Positions 1 to 8,262 of a stretch of 16,670 bases of DNA are shown in pieces. The number at the start of each line of letters is the position of its first letter. The stretch's first letter is position 1. Source of the stretch: Gonium pectorale (lineage: Eukaryota; Chlorophyta; Chlorophyceae; Chlamydomonadales; Volvocaceae); the NCBI GenBank assembly GCA_001584585.1, contig LSYV01000048.1, positions 141,799 through 158,468 of the forward strand, given 5' to 3'. The translations under genes were made by a program, and so were the position numbers. The notes below the pieces were generated by a model. The model was given only the letters and a program-made list of their open reading frames with translations, did not search any database and was not told the DNA's origin.

Positions 1-2
1 AG

Positions 3-125
3 CTCGGCGGCAGCGGCGGCAGCGGAGCCGGCGGCAAGCAGCTTACGCCGGTCGGCAGCGGCGGAGGTAGCGGCGGCTCGGCGGCTGCGGCTGTGGTGAT
101 GGCATCGCGGCTGCGTCCCCAGTGA
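3..125 (+). CDS. Possible C-terminal end of a plus-strand gene, truncated by the window edge
   Basis: The frame starting at base 3 is open from the window edge to a TGA at 123-125. It encodes about 40 residues: a Gly/Ser/Ala-rich linker, a short KQLTPV segment, another Gly/Ser run, and the ending MASRLRPQ. Codon choice (GGC, AGC, AAG, CAG, CTG, CCC) is what Chlamydomonas-type nuclear genes use. The other two frames are also open for part of this stretch but give Ala/Arg-rich or interrupted peptides, so frame alone is not proof. No domain is recognisable. I found no TGTAA poly(A) signal on this strand until about 2715, which weakens the call unless the gene uses another signal. It could equally be GC-rich non-coding sequence. 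Confidence 0.35.
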   Translation, partial: LGGSGGSGAGGKQLTPVGSGGGSGGSAAAAVVMASRLRPQ

Positions 126-322
126 CGGGTGGGGACGGCCTTGACGGTTGGGGACGGCCGTTCGGTGCAATGTGTGTTGCTGAGGCTGGCCCAAGGGCGG
201 TGCGCGAGGGCGCGAGGTGCGCGGGGAGGCCCGGCGCTGGTGTTTTCCTGGAGAGCAATGCTGGGTCGCCTTGCTGAAACCCAACCCTGAAACGGGGGGA
301 TCGGGGCATGCTGCAAGGGGGC

Positions 323-370
323 GATGGGGACCATCCCAGATGGGGACCATCCCGGACGGGGACCATCCGG
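323..370. repeat. Three tandem copies of a 16-bp unit
   Basis: Three head-to-tail copies, starting at 323, 339 and 355, of a unit reading GAYGGGGACCATCCSR, with one or two mismatches between copies. No gene is associated. It looks like a minisatellite. Confidence 0.8.
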
Positions 371-1206
371 GGCGTTACATTGGGTGCTATATTGGGCGTA
401 CAGCCTGCTCACGGGTGTAGGCACGTGAGCGTGTCTGTGCTAGTCTGTGGGTGGGCGACCCATGGGTCGAGTTACACGGTCGGGCTCCGGCCTTTGGGGC
501 GTAAGGCGTGCCGATGGAGCCGGCGGGCTGGGTGCGGACGGAGGGGGCGGTTGGAAGGGCAGGGCGGGGTGAGGGGAGATGACCTGTGAACGTACGACGA
601 GCACCAAGGGATGACGTGGCGTCCAACGTTTGCTCGCATGGATGTTGCCGGTTGGTGAGCATAGTCGGTTGGTTGGCCGGCTGGCTGGTGAGCATCCGCG
701 TGCGTTTGGCATTATGAAGGAACGATGCTGCTGGTGTTGGACCTTGGCTTGACTTGGCTTGCGCGACAGGTACTCCTGTTTTACAGCGCGGCAAGCGTCG
801 CCGTACGAAAAAGGCCGAGCTGGTCTGGAGGCGTTTCAGCCACGCTGCTCATACAATAACACGCCCCGGCAGGCCTTCGGATACAAGCTACATACAATAA
901 CCCAACTTTGCCCCCATAAAAAGAGCCTGGTCTGCGTCTCCCAGGCGTGTTATCAGTGTCGTGTGAGGACAACCGCAACGACGAGGGAAGCCCAACTCGG
1001 CTACCCGGGCATTTTGCGACCGGCCTGGATGCCTGGGTGGGGTGGGGGGTGAGCGGGTGGGGCGGTGCGCCCGGGCACTGTCGGTCGATGTCGGTCCGGC
1101 GGCCTGCGTGCCCCTGCTCCGGCTGTGGGGGCCGGGCGTGGGGTGCGCCGTGCTGGTGCGGCGGTCACCACGCCTGCCCCGGGCCGCGTGAAGAGCCACT
1201 TGGGTG

Positions 1207-1272
1207 TCGGTCGGTCTGTCGGGAGGAGGTAGGTCGGTCGGGAGGGGTCGGGAGGGGCCGGTCGGTCGGGAG
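1207..1272. repeat. Imperfect GGTC/GGGAG simple-sequence tract
   Basis: The plus strand is a mix of GGTC tetramers and GGGAG pentamers over about 65 bp (for example GGTCGGTC at several points, each followed by GGGAGG). It is strongly purine-skewed, low-complexity, and has no coding signature. Confidence 0.7.
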
Positions 1273-3508
1273 CAAGGGGCCGGACGTCGCGGACGAAAGC
1301 ACGGTACTGGCGTGTACAAACCGCGCTCGCGCTGATGGTGGGGATGTGAGGCGACATGTGCAGCCCATGGACTCACGACACGAGGTTGCTTGGCAAGAGA
1401 ACACCTGGTGCAAATACCGCAGATGACGTGCGGCCCACGTGCCGTTTGCGCCTATTGATGTGCACGGTTCTTCGAAGGGAGGCGCTCGCGGGGCTCTGTC
1501 TACAATACACCTCGATGTGTTTGAAACTTGATTGGGGCTGGCGCCGCTGGTGCTGCTGACGCAGCGGCCAGGACGTGGAATGGCTGCCGCCGCCTGCACG
1601 AGGCTACTGCCCGTGGTCGGGAAGTTCTTGTGTCCTCTTGTCGTACACGACCTCATGTTATGTGCTTGCCGTACGTGCGAGACGGGCGGCAGGCGCTTGC
1701 CGCAATGGCACACGGTTAAATCACCTTGTTCGGGTTAGTAACACCGGCTTCCGTACAAGAGCGTCGGGAAGGAAAACGTCCACAGTCGGCAGGAGTGGGC
1801 GTTTTGCATCGGGCGGAAACGTATGGCTCTCTTGGTGCTGGGCCTGATGTCCCTTGTGTTGGTCTGGTGCTCACTGCTGCGGCAGTCGTTGTCCGCACAA
1901 GGCGGTTGGCGGATTTGGGCCGTCTGGACAACCCAGCCTCCAGCGGACTTGCAGAGCCGGGCGGTCGCCGTACCGGTAAGCTGAGGGGTGTCGCCTTTGT
2001 CCTCTGGGCTCCATCACGCACCTGAATACGGTGCGATGCACATCTTGTCACGCCCATTGTCTTTACGGTGTACTAAAACTGCATGGGTGTCTTTGATAGG
2101 GTGTGCGTGGGACCGAAGCGCCAGGTCGGGGCGCTCACGGCGTTGTGGGGCTGCGCGCCAGCGCCGGTGGAGGACCTGGTGGCGCATGGTGCCTGTGCCG
2201 GGTGGCGGGCGTCCGCGTGACCCCACCCCCCGCCGCCCCCGTGACCTGTTCTCAGGGCATGCTGGGTCCCGGGGTGGCTAAGCATGGGAGGGTGTCGGCC
2301 GACGGTGCGTGCGGGTGTGCGTGTGGCCACTGCAGCGTCATCGTGGCTGTGACCGCACTGGTCTCACTGGTCGGGCGGGGTGTGGTGCGGGCTGCGCCAT
2401 GGCCACACAGCGGCATGCACATCGGGTCGCCCTGAAACTAGGCCTGGTGCAAGGTGCGTGGACCCCTTCATGGTCCGCTGGCTACGCACGTCGCTGTAGG
2501 GGACGGCACGACTGAGACGCGCCGCAATAAATGATTATGCATTCACCGACTTGCCGTACGGGCTGCCGTACACTGGGCAGCCCGGCAATTCGGGGCCGCT
2601 CTGTTTTCCCTACCGCTCCAGAGCGGGTGTCGCGGGTCGGCTTCAGGGCCAGGGGCCGTTGCGTCCACCACGGCCGTTGCGCACGCTGCCTGTCCGCTGT
2701 GGGCCCTGTCCGGCTGTAACCCTCGTGCAGTCCGTCCGGAGTCATTGGGCACCATGAGGAGGGCCTTGACCGCACGAACCCCGTCAGAGAGATATCCAAC
2801 GCAGGCCCGCAGCAGCTGATGGCGGTGCCTCATACATGGCCCTGCTGTAAACATCGCGCCTTTGGGTGCGTATGTCCGTAGAGGTGTGGATCCCCAAATT
2901 GCAGTGTTTCCTTTATACATAGTAAGTCGTACACAGTGAGCCGTACACAGATGTGTTTCTCTGGTCGATAGATGCAGCGACGCGGCTGTGGGAGGATGGC
3001 TCCCTTCTTCTTAATGGGTCTCCGTGTTTGGGCAAAGGGGCCGGGAGAGCAACCCAGGTGGGGACTGGGGAGAGACATCGGGCTCTAATGCAGCAGCCCG
3101 GGCGCAGGAGCCCGCCGGCTGTCTTGGCGTTCGGGTAGCGCTGGTGGTTGAGACTTGTCTCTATAGCGGCTAAGCGGCCGAGTGCTGGAGGTAGCGATAT
3201 GTGCTCAGGGTGTGTTGTGTCGGCCGGGCAGTAGGCTGGGCCTGGGCCCCTTTTACGGCCCGGGTAAAACTTCCTTTCAGGTCCACTGCAGCGGTCGGAC
3301 GATTAGGTAAGGGGGGGGGAGAGCCTGGTTGTCGCCTGCTCAGTGCAGCGGGCAGCGCAGTCGGCAACTGATGCGCAGCTGCCCCTCGTAACATGGGCTG
3401 TGTGCAATGCAGCGTGTTGCGCATCATGCCGTACTCATGTCGTACAAGCTATAGGCGTGCAACCCCCCTGCCCACGCAGCCGTTGTAGGACCTGGTCGTT
3501 GCTCCTTT

Positions 3509-3513
3509 TTACA
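3509..3513 (-). terminator. TGTAA poly(A) signal for gene 1
   Basis: TTACA on the plus strand, TGTAA on the transcript. TGTAA is the established polyadenylation signal of Chlamydomonas-type green algae. It is the first such signal I found downstream of the gene 1 stop codon, and it lies in a block conserved downstream of genes 2 and 3. Confidence 0.6.
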
Positions 3514-3740
3514 CTTGGGCCGCCTACACGGCCGTGCGTGTTAGCTGTCCGATGCAAACGTCCAGTCACAGTGGCCAGGATGATGCACATTGCCAGACCA
3601 GATATCCTTCTCAAGCGGGGCATCCTCTGCCAGCATACCAAACAGCCGAGCGCGCAACAAGTTATAAGAGAAGACCGCTCAGCTGCCTCACGCCTGGCGC
3701 ACCCTTAGCACCATGAGTGAGCCCGGCGGCCATGCCCTAC

Positions 3741-3760
3741 TATCTGTATCTGTATCTGTA
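3741..3760. repeat. (TATCTG)3 microsatellite
   Basis: Three perfect hexamers and a partial fourth. In the homologous block at about 13254-13275 the flanking sequence (CCCTAC on one side, CCGACCAG on the other) is present without the repeat, so the array expanded in this copy. Confidence 0.8.
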
Positions 3761-4323
3761 CTACCCGACCAGCGCCGCCCCCGAAGTAGAACGTCAGCGC
3801 ACCGGGCTGTTGGCACGGAGCCTGTGCGGGAGTGCCGTGGGCGATGAATGCTGCCGCCCAGGATGCCCTGATCCACCCGCCCAAGCATCCTGTGGTGACG
3901 ATGCGATGGCCCCCTGGCTCTCCTATCATGACCTCATGACAACTGCCGCAGTACATGCGGTACAAGCGCCAATGCATGCTGTATCTCTCACAATTAACCT
4001 TCTGGGGGATGCACTACAGGGACGTGCCGATCCACCCTACACGCGCACCCTCTCTCCTTCCCCCTCCCGTTTCTCTTCTCATCACCAACCCCCACATACA
4101 CAATTCACGCCAAGATGAGAAGGCAAGGCACGCCAGCCCCCAATACCCGCCCCCCACCCCGCCATGCCATGCGTCTCGCCCACCGGACCAGCACCCTCCA
4201 ACTGCAGCAGGAAGGGAGGGTGCGGCCCCTGTATGTTGCCGTATCCTGCCTGCTTGCCCCCAAGCGTCTCCAAGCCTGAGGCTCTATCAGCCGCGGCCTG
4301 TCGGGCCAACGCCATGAGCAGTG

Positions 4324-6206
4324 CTAGGGCTGACGGCGGTCCAGGTGCTCCTGCAGCAGAATCAGCACCTCATCGGCCCACCCGGGCCTCCCCAATCCCC
4401 AACCCTCCTTCAGCGTCTCGAGGGCATCGCTGTCCACGGGGCAGCCCTCCTCCAGCAGCCAGCGCAGCAGTGGCAGCGGAGCTGGGATTGAGCCGCTCTC
4501 TGCTGCAGCAACGAAGACCCTCCCGGCCGGGCCCCAGGGCACGCCCAGCCGCTGAAGGCAGCGCGCCATGGCCAGATCGCCATTGCAGCACGCCTGGATA
4601 TACGGGTGTCCCCCGCTCTCCTGCACAGCAGTAGTGGGCCGGTAGCGGCACCAGCGTTACTCACGGCCACTCATATTGCTTGTTAGGTGCAGAGTGTCAG
4701 GCATAGCCTTGCACCCCTCCCCACTTGGCCTAAGGGTCTCTGCATACGGTACCAATACATTTCATACGCCCTAGAGGAGTGAGGTCCTAGATGCCCCTCA
4801 TGATTCCTGCCCGGCCGTGGACCCAAAATCGCCAATCATGCCCTCACCTCCATGGGGCAGCCCTGTTCTACCAGCCACTCCAGCGCCGCCACACAGCCCG
4901 AGCCTGCCGCTGCCGTATAGGCCTTGCTGTCCCAGGGGCAGCCGTGCTGCCGCAGCCAGACCAGCAGCTCCACACTGCCCGACTTGGCAGCCGCTTTAAA
5001 GAGATTCTCATCCAGCAGCCTCTCCTGCAGCTCCTCCTGCAGCCAGGCCAGCACGGGCAGGTGCCCGCCCATCGCCGCCTCATGAGCGCAGCATGAGGCA
5101 TACTCGTGCACAGGCCATCCCGCCACCTTTAGGGCCTGGAGCACTGCCAGCTGCCCAGCCTCTGCTGCAAAGGACACCACTGTGCCCGTGTCGCGGGCAA
5201 CAACCGCCTCCACCTCGGCCAGCAGGTACTGCAGCGCCGCCGTGTTGCCGCTGTTGGCTGCAGCCTGCACCGCATGCCCGTCCATTGGGTACCCCCGGCC
5301 CTGCAGCCAGGTCAGGCGGGCCAGCGCCTCGGCATCATTGGGCAGGCGGGCAGCGCACTGGGCCACATGTGTGCTCCTTCGGCAGCACTGCGCCTCCAGC
5401 CACTCCACCTTGGCAGCCCAGTCGGGCGTTGGGCTGCTGGCCGCCTTCGACAGCAGGGCTGCTTTATCGTACATGTCCAAGGACAGCCCAAACTGCAGCC
5501 AAGCTAGCTGGAGGGCGGGCAGGTCGCAGGCCTGAGCCACACCGCCGAGGTAACTGAATTCATCGACGAGATTAGGGCTATGCTGCTGGAGCAGCAACTC
5601 CGCGAGGGCCACATGGCCGCCTCTCGCGGCTGCATGAATCGCTCTGCCAAGTGACAGGCCATTGTCAATGGCCAACAGCCACTCGCACACGTGCCGGTGG
5701 CCCCCACCACCAGCTACTTCCAGTGCTTGAACTGCATAGCGAGAGTACGGGATGTTGTCCGTATGTCTGCGGCTGCAGTCCCAAAGCCATTGACACATGG
5801 AGAGCTGCCCCGCGCCAGCGGCCCCCACAAGGGCCTCAGTTACAGCCCCCGTGAAGCCCGCAGCCTGCAGCGCCACCTCCAGGTTTGGCAGCACGCCGCT
5901 GGCCGCCACGAGGCGCACGAGCTGCTTGCGCCGCTCCAGAGTCAGCCCGCGCGTGGCGCCCGGCGTGAGCCAGTGCGCCGCGAAGGCGTGGGGCGGCACC
6001 GGCTCCGAGAGGTGGATGGAGGTGTGCTGCGGGCCGCTGAAACGCTCCGCCGTGGCCTTGTTGACCTGGCGAAACGTCGTTACGATGTAGAAGCGGCCCA
6101 TGTACCCTACGATGCGCTCAGCCAGCTCGGAAGGCAGCTGTGGCCAAATGAACGAAGACCAATCATGCTCTCGCGCCGGCTCATCCGCAGGCTGATTGTC
6201 GGCCAT
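4324..6206 (-). CDS. F-box-like / ankyrin-repeat protein (gene 1), two exons
   Basis: Exon 1 is 6206-4848 and exon 2 is 4620-4324, giving 551 residues and a TAG stop. Residues about 22-57 are F-box-like (WPQLPSELAERIVGYM, then FRQVNKATAERF). A PVPPHAFAAHW segment and a RRKQLVRLVA helix follow, then about 11 degenerate ankyrin-type repeats to the C-terminus (patterns such as AAARGGHVALAELLL and AAAKSGSVELLVWL, often followed by GCPW). By family knowledge it is likely a substrate-binding adaptor of an SCF ubiquitin ligase; the substrate is unknown. There is no signal peptide or membrane segment. I chose the ATG at 6206 because its paralogue has the same ATG in the same context, whereas the upstream ATG at 6215 is ACG there. 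Scanning from 6215 would add MNT. Splicing is phase 0: ATG GAG|GTGAGG to TGTGCAG|GAGAGC. The ankyrin family is clear; F-box activity is inferred. Confidence 0.9.
4621..4847 (-). other. Intron of gene 1
   Basis: A 227-nt phase-0 intron with donor GAG|GTGAGG and acceptor CTGCTGTGCAG|GAG. Reading straight through would stop four codons after the donor (VRA then TGA). Splicing joins GCPME to ESGGHPYIQACC and keeps the ankyrin pattern running. The paralogue has an intron at the same place. Confidence 0.88.
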
Positions 6207-6215
6207 CGTGTTCAT

Positions 6216-6612
6216 TTTTTACAAAGTTCTACACCAGGCTCAGACATTTGTCACTTAGACTGCGACGCACCGTAAAACTACCGGTAGAAAAAAAACCGGT
6301 GGCTCTGTGCATCGGACAGACTCCTAGGAAGCTGTAGAGAGCGGCAGAGGGCGCGGATCCTAATACGGCTGCTTGTGGAGGAAGAGGCCGACGCGTCGGC
6401 GGTCGCACGCTCGGGGTTGCCGTGCGGAACACGGCATTCTGCTGGGATAGAAGTGGTTGCTGCTCTTTGCCAGCGCTAAAGTGTGAGGCGGGGCGTGGGC
6501 CTGGGTGGCCACGGATGGCCAGCGTGGGTAGGACCACGGACGGCGCACTTTGACGCACACAAAAAGTTGCGGCACCACGCAGCCCCCACGCAGCTGGAGG
6601 ACTGGTAAGGCG
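6216..6612 (-). promoter_or_regulatory. Upstream region of gene 1, conserved with gene 2
   Basis: No clear TATA box is visible. Three blocks match the region upstream of gene 2: 6273-6310 with 10208-10242 (read on the transcript strand, GCACAGAGCCACYGG then AGTTTTA), 6407-6435 with 10322-10348, and about 6540-6612 with 10497-10566. The first block sits 90 bp from the gene 1 start and 91 bp from the gene 2 start, so sequence and spacing are both kept. It may be core promoter or 5' UTR; part of the conservation simply reflects tandem duplication. Confidence 0.5.
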
Positions 6613-6884
6613 TTAGGACATCAAAGAAGGTTAAAAAGAGATAAGGAAGGCCACCTCTAATAAGGTCACACACACCCAAAAGGTGTGACCTTGCCAGAAG
6701 GGCACCAGGTACACAGCATGGCGGGTGATAAGACGAGCGGTCGGACCCTACCTTCCGGTGTGGGGCAGCGGCTGTGTAACTTGGTGAAGATGTGAAGACG
6801 GCATGGCCAGTGGGCTCATTCGTTGTGTACTGGCTCACTTGTGCGGCGGTACAATGCTCTGTATGTGTGCCAGAAGAGCTCTTC
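6613..6884. other. Spacer unique to the gene 1 upstream side, with a hairpin
   Basis: No gene and no visible match elsewhere in the window. It contains a perfect 10-bp inverted repeat, AAGGTCACAC at 6662-6671 and GTGTGACCTT at 6683-6692, with an 11-nt loop. In the gene 2 copy this spacer is absent: its promoter block runs almost directly into the 3' module. Confidence 0.5.
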
Positions 6885-7626
6885 CCACACCAGGGGCGGC
6901 TCCCCCAATCAGCACTTTATGGAGCACCGGAAGTTACGCCCTGTGCCCCTGTCCCTCTCCATACCATGCCAAGACGAGAAGACGAGGGGTGCCACCCGCT
7001 GATGTCACCTGTCATGTATGCCGCTCCTTTCACCCGCCGCACCAGCCCCCATGACTCCCGCTGACGACCTGATGTGCACCCACGCCTTCTACGAGAAGTG
7101 GGCAAGTGGCACGTCTCATCCTCCGTTTCTGGATGGGCAGCTGCCAGGCCTGCAAATAGCGGTCTGCACCTCGGCGATAGACCGCTTGCCTGCAGCCTCG
7201 ACCTCATTTTGCTCTCAAGAGCCCAGCCCACAGTCTTTACAATAGTCGAAGGAGGGAGCCCACCGCAACGGCTGTTCACCATCATGTGCGGACATTTCCA
7301 GTAGGGCAGCTGGGCATAAGGCACGGCGGGCGATGGTGTCGAGCAGAAGGGCCCTCCCGTCCCCATGGATGGGGGTCTACTGCTGGGTACTGTCGCCAAC
7401 TCGGCCACTGGCCCATCCGGTTACCGTACACCCACTGCCGTACTTTGCCCACAGGCGCCCAGCCCAACAAGCCGGAGCACCAAATGGCGTAACGCAGACC
7501 TGGTAAATCCATTGGCACACGGAGGGAGCCTTTGCGCTGCGTCCCACTAGCTGGCAGAGGGCAGCGTCTGGACTGAACCCCTGCCCACACGGCGGTTGTG
7601 GGGCCTGGCTGTAGCTACTTATTACA
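6885..7626 (-). repeat. Intergenic repeat, copy A
   Basis: About 740 bp closely similar to 12165-12907, same orientation, with scattered substitutions and small indels (for example an 8-bp tandem duplication at 7100-7107, absent from the other copy). On the minus strand 7030-7085 resembles the final codons and stop of gene 3 (GLVRR-K-AA pattern), and 6925-6990 resembles the start of its 3' UTR. The end nearest gene 2 is the conserved block with TGTAA at 7622-7626. Open frames on both strands do not keep frame between copies, so it is treated as non-coding. No transposase, terminal inverted repeat or target-site duplication is visible. Confidence 0.8.
7622..7626 (-). terminator. TGTAA poly(A) signal for gene 2
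   Basis: First TGTAA found downstream of the gene 2 stop, about 640 nt after it. It lies in the same conserved block as the signals at 3509-3513 and 12903-12907. A further TGTAA occurs at 7237-7241. Confidence 0.55.
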
Positions 7627-8262
7627 ATAAGTACTAGGCTGCCAGCCCGTTTCTGGTTCTCTTTTTTAGGCTGCCAGCACAACCGCTGTCCACTGTCCGG
7701 CGCCCTACCAGTTCAGGCTAGTGACCCAATTCATAGTCAACATCACCAGGCCTTCGCCAATGTACCCGCCTGCCCTACTGGAAACGTCGCACCTTCAGGT
7801 GTGCATGGCCGTAGAGGCGGGCTTCTGGTGCTTCTCACGTGACCGTACATCAAGACAACCACTGCAGCATGCTGCCCTTCCAATACCCGCCTCCCACCCA
7901 GTTCATGCCATGGCTATCCGGAGCAGCACCCCTGGGGAGAGGGGAGGGTGCGAGAGGGCGTTGCCAACCCCTACCTACTTGCCTGCTAGGCCCTGGGTGC
8001 CTCCAAGCCTGGGGCACACCAGCCCCTGCTGTCAGCAGGCCGATGGAATCGCAAGAGTCCATTCTGTTTACTCCCACGGCCCTTACTTTCCTTCAATGCC
8101 TGCCAAAGCCTGCCAAAAGAGTATCCTGTCCAGCAAGAGATGCGCTGCCGCGCCCTCCATCCGTCTCCACCTGCAGCCTGCCAGCCAACATACCACCCGC
8201 TTGTGGCCCACAACACCACCGCTCTCTCTGCCCCTAGGCGTGTTACCTCACTTACGTTAGGG
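7627..8262 (-). other. 3' UTR of gene 2
   Basis: Between the gene 2 stop codon and its TGTAA. Part of it (about 7868-7955) resembles the gene 1 3' UTR (4140-4225), including CAATACCCGCC followed by a CATGCCATG motif and GGGAGGGTGCG. The first bases (7640-7770) resemble 12915-13010 of the gene 3 3' region, including GTCCGGCGCCCTAC. A 179-codon plus-strand open frame here is not kept in the homologous copies. Confidence 0.5.

Larger units (their letters stand above)
126..3470. other. Gene-poor region with no convincing coding sequence
   Basis: About 3.3 kb in which every open frame is short, lacks a recognisable domain, and shows no consistent Chlamydomonas-like codon bias. It holds several short tandem or interspersed repeats (323-370, 1207-1272, 850-860 with 891-901), three TGCCGTAC octamers outside any gene (1667, 2552, 2564) plus a fourth at 3427, and a minus-strand promoter-like arrangement near 2911-2950. 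Two small open frames (1823-1984 plus, 2543-2833 minus) are discussed as low-confidence findings only. No homology to the duplicated 3' modules further right could be seen before about 3470. Confidence 0.5.
3471..4323 (-). other. 3' UTR of gene 1, containing the shared 3' module (copy R1)
   Basis: This is the transcribed but untranslated tail expected for gene 1: from its TAG stop at 4324 the first TGTAA on the minus strand is at 3509-3513, giving a 3' UTR of about 0.8 kb, a normal length for Chlamydomonas-type genes. Blocks within it resemble sequence downstream of gene 3: 3650-3870 matches 13180-13365, 3940-3980 matches 13885-13930, and 4085-4200 matches 14010-14110, the last including the stop-codon end of gene 3. 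The block 3471-3505 matches 7580-7615 and 12858-12893. A (TATCTG)3 expansion at 3741-3760 interrupts the match. Confidence 0.6.

Noticed and set aside
5691..6275. 194-codon plus-strand open frame
   Set aside because: Antisense shadow of gene 1 exon 1, with Arg-rich low-information sequence.
7018..7304. Open frames in repeat copy A that resemble frames in copy B (KWHVSSS, then LACSLDLILLSRAQ)
   Set aside because: An 8-bp duplication shifts the frame between the copies, and indels elsewhere are not multiples of three, so coding constraint is not supported.
7721..8260. 179-codon plus-strand open frame
   Set aside because: It lies in the gene 2 3' UTR; the matching parts of the gene 1 3' UTR do not keep the frame, and no domain is visible.
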